64,000 nt of DNA from Dehalococcoidia bacterium. Lineage in GTDB: Bacteria; Chloroflexota; Dehalococcoidia; Bin125. Location of the stretch: positions 97,088 to 161,087 of the forward strand of contig JAJDXE010000005.1 of assembly GCA_022825265.1 (NCBI GenBank). The letters are read 5' to 3'. The notes under the pieces are model-generated. The model worked only from the letters and a program-made list of their open reading frames with translations, had not been told where the DNA came from and made no database searches. Shown one piece after another: positions 7,154-16,583 of this stretch. Position 1 is the stretch's first letter; the number at the start of each line of letters is the position of its first letter. Made by a program: the position numbers and the translations under genes.

Positions 7154-8182
7154 GTGGCGCGCATTGCGATTATCGGTCTCGGCTACATCGGCGGTTCCAT
7201 CGGCATGGGACTGCGAGCAGCCAAGCTCCGCGACACCGAGATCGTCGGCTTCGACGACTGGCGCGCCGCTCGTCGTGCCGCCGATAAACAGGACGCGGTC
7301 GACCAGGTCGCCGGCAGCCCCAGGGACGCCGTCGACGGTGCCGGACTCGTCATCCTCGCGACTCCGCCGGCAGCAACCTCGGAGCTGCTCGAAGAGATCG
7401 CCCCGGCGCTCGGACGCGGCGCAGCCGTGACCGACACCGCCGCATCCAAGGTCAAGATTGAGGGCTGGGCAAGCAACCACCTGCCCAATGGCGTCTCCTT
7501 CATCGGTGGACACCCAATGGCCGGCGATGCCTCCGCCTTCGGCATCGACCAGTCCAGCCCCGACCTCTTCCGAGGCAAGCGCTGGTTCCTCAGCCCCTCG
7601 CCTTCCGCCTCCGACAGCGCCGTCAAATCCGTCCTCGGTATGGTCCGAGAACTCGGCGCGGCCCCACACTTTCTCAGCGCCGAAGAGCACGACTACGTTG
7701 TCGCCGGTGTCTCCCACCTGCCTTTGGTCGTCTCGACCGCACTGTTCACGATGCTGCGCAGATCAGACGGCTGGCCCGACTTTGGCCGCGCCGCCGGCGA
7801 GACCTTCCGCGCCATGACGGCCTACAACTCCGGCGACCCCAGCACCACGACCGAGATCGCGGTGACCAACAAGGAGCAGGTGCAGCACTGGATCGACCGA
7901 TTCGTGGTCGAACTGAATCGCGTCCGTAACCTCCTCGACGAAGAGGAGGAACAGGTCTTCATGGAATACTCGGCCGCGCAAATCAACCACGCCAAGTTCC
8001 TCGGCGGCGACGACATGGACCCCGACGCCGGCGCCCAGCCTGACATTCCCGACGCCACCTCGCAGATGGCCGCCCTGCTCATCAGCCCGCGCCTCTACGA
8101 CCGCGTGCGCAAGATGACCAAGCGCAGCGAAGAGCGCGAGAAAGAGCGTGAGGCCCGAGGCCGTCGCTGGGGACGCGGCTAG
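7154..8182 (+). CDS. tyrA: Prephenate dehydrogenase
   Basis: Oxidatively decarboxylates prephenate to 4-hydroxyphenylpyruvate for tyrosine synthesis. 342 residues. The Rossmann motif GLGYIGGSIG is at 8-17, FDDW (33-36) follows the second strand, and GGHPMAG (118-124) carries the family catalytic His120. The C-terminal helical dimerisation region is present; a charged Lys/Arg/Glu tail ends the protein. There is no ACT domain. The start GTG 7154 is chosen over GTG 7148 because AGGAGG at 7143-7148 is five bases before it. First gene of the aromatic amino-acid cluster; aroA follows after 15 bp. Confidence 0.95.
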   Translation: MARIAIIGLGYIGGSIGMGLRAAKLRDTEIVGFDDWRAARRAADKQDAVDQVAGSPRDAVDGAGLVILATPPAATSELLEEIAPALGRGAAVTDTAASKVKIEGWASNHLPNGVSFIGGHPMAGDASAFGIDQSSPDLFRGKRWFLSPSPSASDSAVKSVLGMVRELGAAPHFLSAEEHDYVVAGVSHLPLVVSTALFTMLRRSDGWPDFGRAAGETFRAMTAYNSGDPSTTTEIAVTNKEQVQHWIDRFVVELNRVRNLLDEEEEQVFMEYSAAQINHAKFLGGDDMDPDAGAQPDIPDATSQMAALLISPRLYDRVRKMTKRSEEREKEREARGRRWGRG

Positions 8183-8197
8183 GGAAGCAAGAGCTCC

Positions 8198-9499
8198 GTG
8201 AGCGACAGCGTCAACGTCGAACCGAGCGGCCCGCTCAGGGGCGAGTTGCGAGTCCCCGGCGACAAGTCGATCTCGCATCGCGCCCTGATTTGCAATGCCC
8301 TCGCCGAGGGCGAGGCGCAAATCACCGGCCTGCTCGACAGCGCCGACTGCCGCTCGACCATCGCCTGCCTGCGTCAATGGGGCGTCGAATTCAAGGAAAC
8401 CGGCGACCGCCTGATCGTGCGAAGTCCCGGGCAGAGCGCGTTCCACCCGGCCGCCGACACGCTCGATTGCGGCAACAGCGGAACCTCGATCCGCCTGCTC
8501 ACCGGCGTCGCCGCCGGACTCCCCTTCCGCAGCGACTTCGACGGAGACGCATCGCTCCGCCAGCGACCCATGCGCCGAGTCCTCGACCCGCTCGCCCAAA
8601 TGGGAGCGTCGGTATCCGACGCCAACACCGCCCCGTACTGGGTCGACGGCTCAAACGAAACCCTGCAAGGCTTCAACGGCGAAATCGCCGTCGCGAGCGC
8701 ACAGGTCAAGAGCTGCATCGTCTTCGCCGCACTGCGAGCCAACCAGCCCAGCCGAATCGTCGAGCCTGGCCCCTCAAGAGATCACACCGAGCGCATGCTG
8801 ATCGCAATGGGCGCAGACATCGAGGTCGACGGCCCCGCAATCTCGGTCCGACCCGGAGCAACCCTCCAGCCCCAGGACGTCCAAGTGCCCGGCGACGTTA
8901 GCGCCGCCGCATTCTGGATGATCGCAGCCGCAATGGTCCCCGGATCCGAAATCCTGCTCCCAAACGTCGGAGTCAACCCGCGCCGCACCGGAGTCATCGA
9001 TGTGCTCCGAGACATGGGCGCGCAAATCGATCTGACCAACCAGCGCGAAATGTCGGGAGAGCCAGTCGCCGACATCGTCGTCCGGGGATCGCAACTGCGA
9101 TCGACCGTCATCGACGGAGACACCGTCGTTCGAGCAGTAGACGAGATTCCCGCGCTGGCCGTCGCAGCAGCACTGGCCGGCGGCGTCACCGAAATCCGCG
9201 ACGCCGCAGAACTCCGCGTCAAGGAATCCGACCGCATCGCCACGACCTCGGCGCTGCTCCAGGCAATGGGCATCCAGATCGACGAATGGAGCGACGGCAT
9301 GCGAATCTTCGGCGGCAACCTGCGCGGCGCAACTGTCGATTCCCACGGAGACCATCGCCTCGCCATGGCCGCCGCCGTCGCGGCCCTCGCCGCCGACCCG
9401 GAGTCGGGTCCGACAACAATCAACGGCGCTTCCGCCGTCGACATCTCCTACCCCACCTTCTGGCAAGACCTCCATCAACTGCGTCATGTCCCGGTCTGA
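8198..9499 (+). CDS. aroA: EPSP synthase (3-phosphoshikimate 1-carboxyvinyltransferase)
   Basis: Sixth step of the shikimate pathway, joining PEP to shikimate-3-phosphate. 433 residues, normal length. Conserved features: VPGDKSISHR (19-28), DCGNSGTSIRLL (90-101), the central LLPNVGVNPRRTG, LRVKESDRI and the C-terminal GDHRLAMA. The GTG start is preceded by a modest GGGAAG. The 3' end overlaps gmk by 14 nt, so the two are read from one message. No sign of a missing catalytic residue. Confidence 0.97.
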   Translation: MSDSVNVEPSGPLRGELRVPGDKSISHRALICNALAEGEAQITGLLDSADCRSTIACLRQWGVEFKETGDRLIVRSPGQSAFHPAADTLDCGNSGTSIRLLTGVAAGLPFRSDFDGDASLRQRPMRRVLDPLAQMGASVSDANTAPYWVDGSNETLQGFNGEIAVASAQVKSCIVFAALRANQPSRIVEPGPSRDHTERMLIAMGADIEVDGPAISVRPGATLQPQDVQVPGDVSAAAFWMIAAAMVPGSEILLPNVGVNPRRTGVIDVLRDMGAQIDLTNQREMSGEPVADIVVRGSQLRSTVIDGDTVVRAVDEIPALAVAAALAGGVTEIRDAAELRVKESDRIATTSALLQAMGIQIDEWSDGMRIFGGNLRGATVDSHGDHRLAMAAAVAALAADPESGPTTINGASAVDISYPTFWQDLHQLRHVPV

Positions 9500-10184
9500 C
9501 CCGCAGCCTGAGCCCGCACCGCTCGTCGTCGTCGTCTCCGGCCCCTCCGGAGCGGGCAAGGACACCGTGATCGAGGAAGCCCTCGCCCTCGACCCATCGC
9601 TCTCGAAAGTCGCGACCGCCAAAACCCGAGCGCCGCGGCCCGGCGAGATCGAGGGCGTCCACCACGTCTTCCTTAGCGACGACGAATTCGAGCGTTGGAT
9701 TGCCGAGGACGCCTTCCTCGAGCACGTCAACATCTACGGTCATCGCAGCGGCGTGCCCAAGGCCGCCGTCGAGGACTTGCTCAGCCAGGGCCGGACCCCA
9801 ATCCTCCGCACCGATGTCGAGGGCGCGCGCACCCTCAAGGCCAACCTGCCCTCGCCCCTGCTCGTCTTCGTCACCGCCCCAGACATCGATTCACTCGAAC
9901 GCCGAATGCGCGCCCGCGCTGCCGAAACCGAGACCGAGATCGCCGCCCGCCTCGCCGAGGCCCAAGCTGAAATGGCCGCGGTCGACTGGTTCGACCTCGT
10001 CATCGTCAACAACGACGACTCCCACCACGCAGCGGCCCAACGATTAGTCAAAGCCATCGCTGCCGCAAGACGAGAGAGAACAAGACCTCCCCCTCTGGGG
10101 GAGGTGCCCCGGAGGGGCGGAGGGGGCGGCCGCAGTGCTGCCGCCGGCGACTCAGATGCTGACTCTGTCGCCTCCGACCTTTGA
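9486..10184 (+). CDS. gmk: Guanylate kinase with repeat-derived C-terminal tail
   Basis: Phosphorylates GMP to GDP. The P-loop SGPSGAGKDT is at 18-27 (the usual GKGT reads GKDT here). TAKTRAPRPGEIEGVHHVF (44-62) binds GMP, VNIYGHRSGVP (81-91) follows, and TDVEGA (109-114) matches the family VDVQGA. The catalytic core ends near residue 195. The remaining ~35 residues begin PPPLGEVPRRGGGGG (201-215), which is the translation of a dispersed palindromic repeat at 10086-10126, followed by an acidic Ser/Asp tail. The tail is thus a recent, probably non-functional addition. Its place among aromatic genes seems to be positional only. Confidence 0.92.
   Translation: MSRSDPQPEPAPLVVVVSGPSGAGKDTVIEEALALDPSLSKVATAKTRAPRPGEIEGVHHVFLSDDEFERWIAEDAFLEHVNIYGHRSGVPKAAVEDLLSQGRTPILRTDVEGARTLKANLPSPLLVFVTAPDIDSLERRMRARAAETETEIAARLAEAQAEMAAVDWFDLVIVNNDDSHHAAAQRLVKAIAAARRERTRPPPLGEVPRRGGGGGRSAAAGDSDADSVASDL
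10086..10126 (+). repeat. Dispersed palindromic repeat, copy C, inside gmk
   Basis: CCTCCCCC-TCT-GGGGGAGG (10086-10104) is followed by GCCCC-GGA-GGGGC (10106-10118) and GGAGGGGG. It is almost identical to the inverted copy at 33484-33525. Translated in frame, it forms the C-terminal extension of guanylate kinase. Confidence 0.85.
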
Positions 10185-10208
10185 CAACGCCCCCATCTCC
10201 CGTACCAT
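10181..10208 (+). promoter_or_regulatory. Candidate promoter of the trp operon
   Basis: TTGACA (10181-10186) and TACCAT (10203-10208) are separated by 16 bp, about 205 bp before trpE. The -35 overlaps the end of gmk. This is the best -35/-10 pair between tyrA and trpE. Confidence 0.55.
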
Positions 10209-10412
10209 TCGCTCAGGAACTGAACCGTACGAGGCCGACGATGCCAATCAGCAACTCAGGCATTTGTGGCGACGCAAGGACGCGAACGCGTCCGAGGGCG
10301 CAGTGTCACACCTCGGGCGGACAGGGGGTCTGGCGACGCGACATCTGATTCGCAACGCCTCGGGGCGCATCGACCGAATGTGCAACCGCCCCTGATCTCT
10401 GGAGTTCCGCTC
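10209..10412 (+). promoter_or_regulatory. Long structured leader before trpE
   Basis: About 200 nt of likely untranslated leader. It contains a perfect hairpin GGACGCG-AA-CGCGTCC (10278-10293) and a short reading frame from ATG 10241 that ends ...VWRRDI with a single Trp codon. This could be a leader peptide or another trp control element. No clear T-box sequence (GGTGGNACCGCG) is present, and tandem Trp codons are lacking, so the mechanism is open. Confidence 0.3.
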
Positions 10413-11921
10413 ATGCCCGCATCTGGCCTCACCACTCCCAGCCTGGAGGAGTTCAGGCAACTCGCCGCCGACGCGCGTGCGTCCGGCAGCGGCAACTACG
10501 CCGCCATCTACCGCGAAGTCCTCGCCGACCTCGAAACCCCCGTCTCCGCCTTCCTCAAGGTCAAGCGCGGCGCCTACTCCTTCCTCCTCGAATCGGTTGA
10601 AGGCGGCGAGCGTCCCAGCCGCTACTCCTTCATCGGTACCGAGCCCTATCGCATCTTCCGAGCCCCCTCAGGCGGAGCAGTCGATCCGCTGAACGAGATC
10701 GAAGCCGAACTCGATCGCTTCGATCTCGTCCCCAATCCCGACCTGCCCCCGTTTCACGGAGGCGCAGTCGGCTACCTCAGCTACGAAGCGATCCGCCACT
10801 TCGAGCCTCGCGTCCAGCCCGCCGACTCCGACCCGCACGGCCTGCCCGAGGCGCTCTTCCAGTTCGTCGACACGGTGCTGCTCTTCGATCACCTCAAGCA
10901 CGTCATCAAGGTCGTCACCCACGCCCGACTCGACGGCGATGTCGACTCCGCCTACCGAGCCGCCGAGTTCCGCATCGATCAACTGGTTGAGCGGCTCCAG
11001 TCCGGCCCGCCGATCCCACCCACGGACGCGCCGGAACCGTCCGGCCACTCCGCCGCCATTCGCTCCAACATGGAGCGCGAGGCCTACTTCTCCGACGTCA
11101 AGCAGATTATCGACTACGTCATCGCCGGCGACATCATCCAGTGCGTCTACTCCCAGCGCTTCTCCCGCGACACCTTCGTCCACCCCTTCAACGTTTACCG
11201 GACCCTGCGCACGGTCAACCCGTCGCCCTATACCTACTACCTCGAGATGGACGATCACCAGATCGTCGGAACCTCCCCCGAGCTGCTCGTCATCGTCGAG
11301 GACGGCAAAGTCTCGACCCACCCGATCGCCGGCACTCGACGCCGCGGACTGGATGACGACGAAGACCGGGCCCTTGAAGCCGAGCTCCGCGCCGACGAGA
11401 AGGAAATCGCCGAACACGTGATGCTGCTCGACCTCGGACGCAACGACATCGGCCGAGTCGCCAAGCCCGGCACGGTCCGCGTGACCCAGGAGCTCGACGT
11501 CGAGCGCTACAGCCACGTCATGCACCTCGTCTCGCACGTCGAAGCAGAACTGGCCGACGGCGCGACCTCCTTCGACGCCGTCCGCGCCACCTTCCCCGCA
11601 GGCACGGTCTCTGGCGCGCCCAAGATTCGCGCCATGGAGATCATCTCCGAGCTGGAAGAAGACCAGCGCGGACCCTACGCCGGCGCGCTGGGCTACTTCG
11701 GCTTCGGCGGCAACATGGAGACCGCCATCACCATCCGCACGATCATCATGCAGGACGGAGTCGCCTCGGTGCAGGCCGGCGGTGGAATCGTCTACGACTC
11801 CAAGCCGACCTTCGAGTTCGAGGAAACCGTGAACAAGGCGATGGGCATGTTCACCGCGCTCGACCTGGCCGAAGAACGATCGCGTGCCGGCGCAGCCTCC
11901 GGCGGGTCACGGGGCTACTGA
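10413..11921 (+). CDS. trpE: Anthranilate synthase component I
   Basis: Chorismate to anthranilate with TrpG-supplied ammonia. 502 residues. The N-terminal region contains the conserved LLESVEGGERPSRYSFIG, whose LLES element belongs to the tryptophan feedback site. The chorismate-binding domain shows SPELLV, HPIAGTRRRG, DLGRNDIGRV (~343-352), SGAPKIRAME (~400-409) and GYFGFGGNMETAI. GGAG eight bases before ATG 10413 sets the start. The stop overlaps the nudix gene start as TGATG. First gene of the trp run. Confidence 0.97.
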   Translation: MPASGLTTPSLEEFRQLAADARASGSGNYAAIYREVLADLETPVSAFLKVKRGAYSFLLESVEGGERPSRYSFIGTEPYRIFRAPSGGAVDPLNEIEAELDRFDLVPNPDLPPFHGGAVGYLSYEAIRHFEPRVQPADSDPHGLPEALFQFVDTVLLFDHLKHVIKVVTHARLDGDVDSAYRAAEFRIDQLVERLQSGPPIPPTDAPEPSGHSAAIRSNMEREAYFSDVKQIIDYVIAGDIIQCVYSQRFSRDTFVHPFNVYRTLRTVNPSPYTYYLEMDDHQIVGTSPELLVIVEDGKVSTHPIAGTRRRGLDDDEDRALEAELRADEKEIAEHVMLLDLGRNDIGRVAKPGTVRVTQELDVERYSHVMHLVSHVEAELADGATSFDAVRATFPAGTVSGAPKIRAMEIISELEEDQRGPYAGALGYFGFGGNMETAITIRTIIMQDGVASVQAGGGIVYDSKPTFEFEETVNKAMGMFTALDLAEERSRAGAASGGSRGY

Positions 11922-12616
11922 TGCCGGAGTCCCTGATCATCGGCTACGGCGTCGTCTTCGACGACGCCGGACGCGTGCTGCTATTGCGCCGCCGCCAGCA
12001 CGAAGCGCTCTGGCCAGGACGATGGTGGCTGCCCGGTGACGTCACGCCACTCAGCGAGGAGCCCGACGACACCGTCCCCCGTCTCTTCGAGCATCTGCTC
12101 CGTCAGCGAATCCGAGCCGGATACGCTCACACCGTCTACGGCGAGGAACCGTCCAGCGGCCGACACACCGTCCACAACGCCTACGTCGTCACCGTCGAGG
12201 AGTCGATCGAAGGCGCGCCCGCGGACGAGACCAATCCGTTCGACGCGATGGAATGGTGGGAAGTTACGGCCGCCGTCGCTGAGCTGCCAGAGCAGCAAGC
12301 AGAGTTGCTCGGAACCGTCGTCCAGCGTCGCGAGTCCGGCTGGGACTTCGACGCCGACTCAACCCTCGACACCCTCTTCGGCGGCAGGGAGATCGAACAG
12401 CCCGCGACGCAAGCAGCGGTCGGAGCGCTGCCGCCCGAAGGTCTCACGCCGAAGCTTGAAGCGCTGGTCCAACTCGCGCTCAGCGCCGCACTGGATTCGG
12501 ACGCAAGCATCGAACGCGATCGGCAAGCCGCGCGCGAGCTGGGATGGTCGAGCGAGGAACTGGATCGAACCATGGAACTCGGCGCTCGCGCACGGGCGAG
12601 CCGACCGCCTGCCTAG
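11921..12616 (+). CDS. Nudix-fold protein with CMD-like C-terminal helix pair
   Basis: 231 residues. Residues ~1-140 have the nudix fold (GYGVVFDDAGRVLLLRRR, WWLPGD, HNAYVV, FDAMEWWEV), but the nudix box after WWLPGD (SEEPDDTVPRLFEHLLRQRI) lacks the regular REUxEE residues, so diphosphohydrolase activity is doubtful. Residues ~170-225 (LTPKLEALVQLALSAAL ... ARELGWSSEELDRTMEL) resemble a carboxymuconolactone-decarboxylase/AhpD-like half domain without its CxxC. The start overlaps the trpE stop by one base. The following gene is a true CMD protein, suggesting the tail was acquired from that family. Role in the trp operon unknown. Confidence 0.7.
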   Translation: MPESLIIGYGVVFDDAGRVLLLRRRQHEALWPGRWWLPGDVTPLSEEPDDTVPRLFEHLLRQRIRAGYAHTVYGEEPSSGRHTVHNAYVVTVEESIEGAPADETNPFDAMEWWEVTAAVAELPEQQAELLGTVVQRRESGWDFDADSTLDTLFGGREIEQPATQAAVGALPPEGLTPKLEALVQLALSAALDSDASIERDRQAARELGWSSEELDRTMELGARARASRPPA

Positions 12617-12656
12617 AATGCGCGCCAACGAGCGCAAGATGAAATGAGGAACTGAA

Positions 12657-13452
12657 ATGACGACTCACGCAGAACGACGCAAGGCGGGCAGTGAGTTGTT
12701 GGCCGAGATGACCGGTCAGCCGCTCGGCTTCGCCGCCGCCGCCGAGCAACGCACCGGAGCCTTCGGCAGCTACGTCGTCGACTACATCTTCGGCCAGGTC
12801 TGGCAGGGAGACGAACTCTCGCGCCGCGACCGCAACATCGTCGCGCTGGCCATGCTGGGCGCACTCGAGCGCCTGCAGGCCGTCCAGTTCCACGCCAGCT
12901 TCGGTCCCGCCAACGGCGTGACTCGCGAGGAAATGACCGAGATCGCGCTCCAGATCGCCGGTTATTCCGGGTTCCCTGCTGGCAACGAGATGATCAACGT
13001 CCTCGTCGGGGCCTGGAGCAAGGCCGACGGCGAGCCTTACCAGATCCCGCCGGCCGACTACAAGGATGACGACCAGCGCCACCGCGACGCGGTTGACGTG
13101 ATGCGCACGCTCAACGGACGCGAGGAAGCCCAGGATCCGGCCGAGGCGCTGGCCGGAATGGAGAGGATCGGGCCGGTCGGCAAGCTCGCCTTCGAGTTTG
13201 CCTTCGGCGACCTCTGGTCCCGCTCGCAGCTCTCGCGCCGCGACCGCTCGCTGGTCGTCGTCTCGATCCTGGTCGCCCTGAACAAGACCGAAGAGCTGCA
13301 GTTCCACATCCCCGGCGCCCTCAATCACGGCGTTACCGAGACCGAACTCCAGGGCGTCATGGCCACCGCCGCGCCCTACTGCGGATTCCCTCGCGCCGTC
13401 GAGGGCTACCGCACCCTGGCGCGCATCCTGAGAGAACGGGAGGCTGCCCAAG

Positions 13453-13463
<11 letters not shown>
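12657..13463 (+). CDS. Carboxymuconolactone decarboxylase family protein (two CMD domains)
   Basis: 268 residues with two tandem CMD units: ~30-120 ([19 protein letters not shown] ... [21 protein letters not shown]) and ~175-262 ([19 protein letters not shown] ... [21 protein letters not shown]). There is no CxxC, so it is not an AhpD peroxidase reductant; the layout fits the 4-carboxymuconolactone decarboxylase subgroup. GAGGA precedes the ATG. The 3' end overlaps trpG by 11 nt, so it is co-translated with the tryptophan genes. Whether it acts on an aromatic intermediate is unknown. Confidence 0.85.
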
Positions 13464-14053
<590 letters not shown>

Positions 14054-14061
<8 letters not shown>

Positions 14062-15118
14062 TGGAGATCTCAGCGCGGCCCTCGACGCCGTGATCGACGA
14101 GCAACGCAGTCTGTCCGATGCTGAGGCATCGGCCGCAATGGACGCCCTGATGTCCGGCGAAGCCGACGAAATCCAGGCGTCCGCCTTGCTCACTGGCCTC
14201 CGCATGAAAGGCGAATCGGTCGATGAGGTCGTCGGTCTCGCCCGCGCAATGCGCGAACACGCGCTGCGAGTCGACCTCTCCGACTTACCCCGTCTCGCCG
14301 ACACCGCCGGCACCGGCGGATCGGGCAAGCACACCTTCAACTCGTCCACGGCCGCTGGATTCGTCCTCGCCGGATGCGGCGTGCCGGTAGCAAAACACGG
14401 CAATCGAGCCATGTCCTCCAACGTCGGCAGCGCCGACGTCCTCGAAGCTCTGGGTGGACAGATCAGCGTCAACCCCGATCAGGCAGCGCAACTCATCCGC
14501 GAGGTCGGCTTCGGCTTCCTCTTCGCCCAGGCATTCCACCCCGCCATGCGATTCGTCGCCCCCATCCGTCGCCGCATCGGCGTCCGAACCGTGTTCAACA
14601 TCCTCGGCCCCCTCACCAATCCAGCCCGAGCCACCCACCAACTGATCGGCGTCGCCCGACCCGAATTGGGACCGTTGATGGCCACGGCACTGGGCAGGCT
14701 CGGCGTCCAACGCGGCCTCGTCGTCCACGGACATGAAGGCCTGGACGAGGTCTCTCCCTCAGGCGAGACAACCTGCTGGCAGGTCGACGGCGAAGAGCTC
14801 ACCGAGTTCACCGTCTCCCCCCAGGATTTCCAGATTCGCCCCGTACCGCTCTCTGCCGTGCGCGGCGGCGGCACCGCTGAGGAATCGGCAACCATGATGC
14901 GAGAGGTCCTGGGCGGCAAGACCTCCGCGCTGACGGGCTTCGTCACGCTCAACGCCGCCGCCGGCCTGCTCGCCGCCGAGGAAGTCCCAACCTTCTCCGA
15001 GGGTGTCAGCCGAGCCGCCGAGTGCATCGACGATCAGCGAGCCCTGCGTAAGCTGGAATTGTGGGTGGAACGCTCTCAAGCCATCGCCGCCGAAAGCGAA
15101 GCGACAGAGGCGACATAA
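14054..15118 (+). CDS. trpD: Anthranilate phosphoribosyltransferase
   Basis: Transfers phosphoribose from PRPP to anthranilate. 354 residues. The glycine-rich PRPP site [14 protein letters not shown] (residues ~82-95), [20 protein letters not shown] and [12 protein letters not shown] are conserved. The GTG start at 14054 lies inside the end of trpG, and the TAA stop shares its A with the trpC ATG. N-terminal helical domain and catalytic domain both complete. Confidence 0.96.
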
Positions 15119-15903
15119 TGCCATCCGTACTGGAACGCATCGTCGCCGAGACCCGAGACGCCGTCGCCGCGCGACAGCAGACCGTATCGATCGACGAACT
15201 GCGAGAACGCGCCCTCGCCCGAACCCAACGAAACGATTTCATCGCAGCCCTCAATCAACCGGACGTCGGCCTCATGGCCGAGATCAAGCGAGGTTCCCCG
15301 TCCAAGGGCATGTTCGCTCCCGACCTCGTACCGTCGGAGCTGGCGAAAACCTACCGCGACATCGGCGCAATCGCCGTGTCCGTCCTCACCTCGCCCGCCT
15401 TCTTCGCCACCGACAACGACCTCTGCGAAGCCGCGAGCGCGCTCAACGGAAGCGGTCTGCCCCTCCTGCGCAAGGAGTTCCACGTCGATCCCTACCAGGT
15501 CGCCGAAGCCGCAGCGCTGGGCGCCGACGCCTACCTCCTCATCGCGAAGACGCTCACCGCCGCCGAACTCAAGACACTTGCTCAAGCAGGAGACGAGTTT
15601 GGTTTGACCGCCTTCGTTGAGGTCACCGACGAAGCGGAGATCCAGATGGCGCTCGACGCCGGCGCAGCCGCGATCGGCATCAACAACCGAAACCTGCACA
15701 CCTTCGAAGAAGATCTGGGCACGACAGAACGACTCAAAGACAGGATTCCGGCCTCGATCCCCGTGGTCGCCGCCAGCGGCGTGCGAACCCGAGCGGACAT
15801 GAAGCGAATGCAAGCCTGCGGCGTCAACGCCGTCCTGATTGGCGAGGCGCTGTCCTCGGCCGCCGACCCGCACGCCAGGGCTCGGGAGCTGCTGGGACGA
15901 TGA
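15118..15903 (+). CDS. trpC: Indole-3-glycerol phosphate synthase
   Basis: 261-residue TIM barrel that closes the indole ring. Catalytic Lys57 is in EIKRGSPSKG (55-64). Further barrel-end motifs are LLRKEFHVDPYQV, GINNRNLHTFEEDL and VVAASGVRT. The ATG shares a base with the trpD stop, which fixes the start even though the frame is open further upstream. The stop overlaps trpF as ATGA. Monofunctional, not fused to TrpF. Confidence 0.97.
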   Translation: MPSVLERIVAETRDAVAARQQTVSIDELRERALARTQRNDFIAALNQPDVGLMAEIKRGSPSKGMFAPDLVPSELAKTYRDIGAIAVSVLTSPAFFATDNDLCEAASALNGSGLPLLRKEFHVDPYQVAEAAALGADAYLLIAKTLTAAELKTLAQAGDEFGLTAFVEVTDEAEIQMALDAGAAAIGINNRNLHTFEEDLGTTERLKDRIPASIPVVAASGVRTRADMKRMQACGVNAVLIGEALSSAADPHARARELLGR

Positions 15904-16583
15904 CCTTCGTCAAGATTTGCTCAGTACGCGCCGTCGAACACGCCGAGTGGGCGCGCGAGGCCGGTGCCGACGCGATCGGCATGATCTTCGCCGACGCTCC
16001 CAGGCGGATTGACATGAGGGTCGCCCGAGCCGTCCGCCGGGAACTCGGTCCGCGCGTCGAGATCCTGGAGTCGAACACCGAAACGATCGAGCGCGAGCGT
16101 CGCGCCGCCGGCCAACCGCTGCTCGTCGGCGTATTCGCTCGCCAGTCGATCGACGAAATCGAGCGAGTGCTCGACCAGGTTGACCTCGACATGGTCCAAC
16201 TCAGCGGAGGCGAACATCCGGCCCTCGCCGGTCGCGTCCGGCGAGCCGTCGTCCGCGCGGTGCATGTTGAAGAAGGAATGGACGCTCGCGCCGTACTCCG
16301 CGAGATCGAGCGCGCCCCGAACACGGTCACCCACCTGGAGCCGCACTCAAAGCAGGGCGGCGGCATGGGCCAGTCATTCGACTGGTCCCTCGCGGCAGAA
16401 GTTGCTGAAGCGTCTCCGTTTCTGCTTGCCGGAGGCCTCAACCCGGACAACGTCGCCGAGGCGGTCGGCCTCGTTCAACCCTGGGGAGTAGACGTCTCCT
16501 CCGGTGTCGAAACCGACGGTGTCAAAGACCGAGAGAAAATCCGCGCGTTCATCGCCGCGGCGAAAGGCGAGGAGGCGTCGTGA
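15900..16583 (+). CDS. trpF: Phosphoribosylanthranilate isomerase
   Basis: 227-residue TIM barrel performing the Amadori rearrangement. The N-terminal motif reads VKICSV where VKICGL is usual; the catalytic Cys is kept. The family Asp is in the GQSFDWSLA stretch, and phosphate-binding [11 protein letters not shown] and [10 protein letters not shown] are intact. It overlaps trpC (ATGA) and trpB (4 nt). The Gly-to-Ser change beside the catalytic Cys is unusual but probably tolerated. Confidence 0.93.
   Translation: MTFVKICSVRAVEHAEWAREAGADAIGMIFADAPRRIDMRVARAVRRELGPRVEILESNTETIERERRAAGQPLLVGVFARQSIDEIERVLDQVDLDMVQLSGGEHPALAGRVRRAVVRAVHVEEGMDARAVLREIERAPNTVTHLEPHSKQGGGMGQSFDWSLAAEVAEASPFLLAGGLNPDNVAEAVGLVQPWGVDVSSGVETDGVKDREKIRAFIAAAKGEEAS

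Noticed and set aside
5667..7430. 587-codon + frame across the lytic transglycosylase and tyrA start
   Set aside because: Crosses two real genes, Arg/Pro/His-rich, no similarity; GC-driven.
9486..10184. Guanylate kinase as a diverged aromatic-pathway kinase (shikimate kinase)
   Set aside because: The GMP-binding TAKTRAPRPGEIEGVHHVF and TDVEGA motifs are those of guanylate kinase, not AroK.
10135..10395. 86-codon frame between gmk and trpE
   Set aside because: Overlaps the gmk tail and repeat C; no ribosome site. A shorter leader frame from 10241 is mentioned separately.
10300..10412. T-box riboswitch before trpE
   Set aside because: The stretch has TGGC...CGCG but lacks the GGTGGNACCGCG core and a specifier loop with a clear Trp codon.
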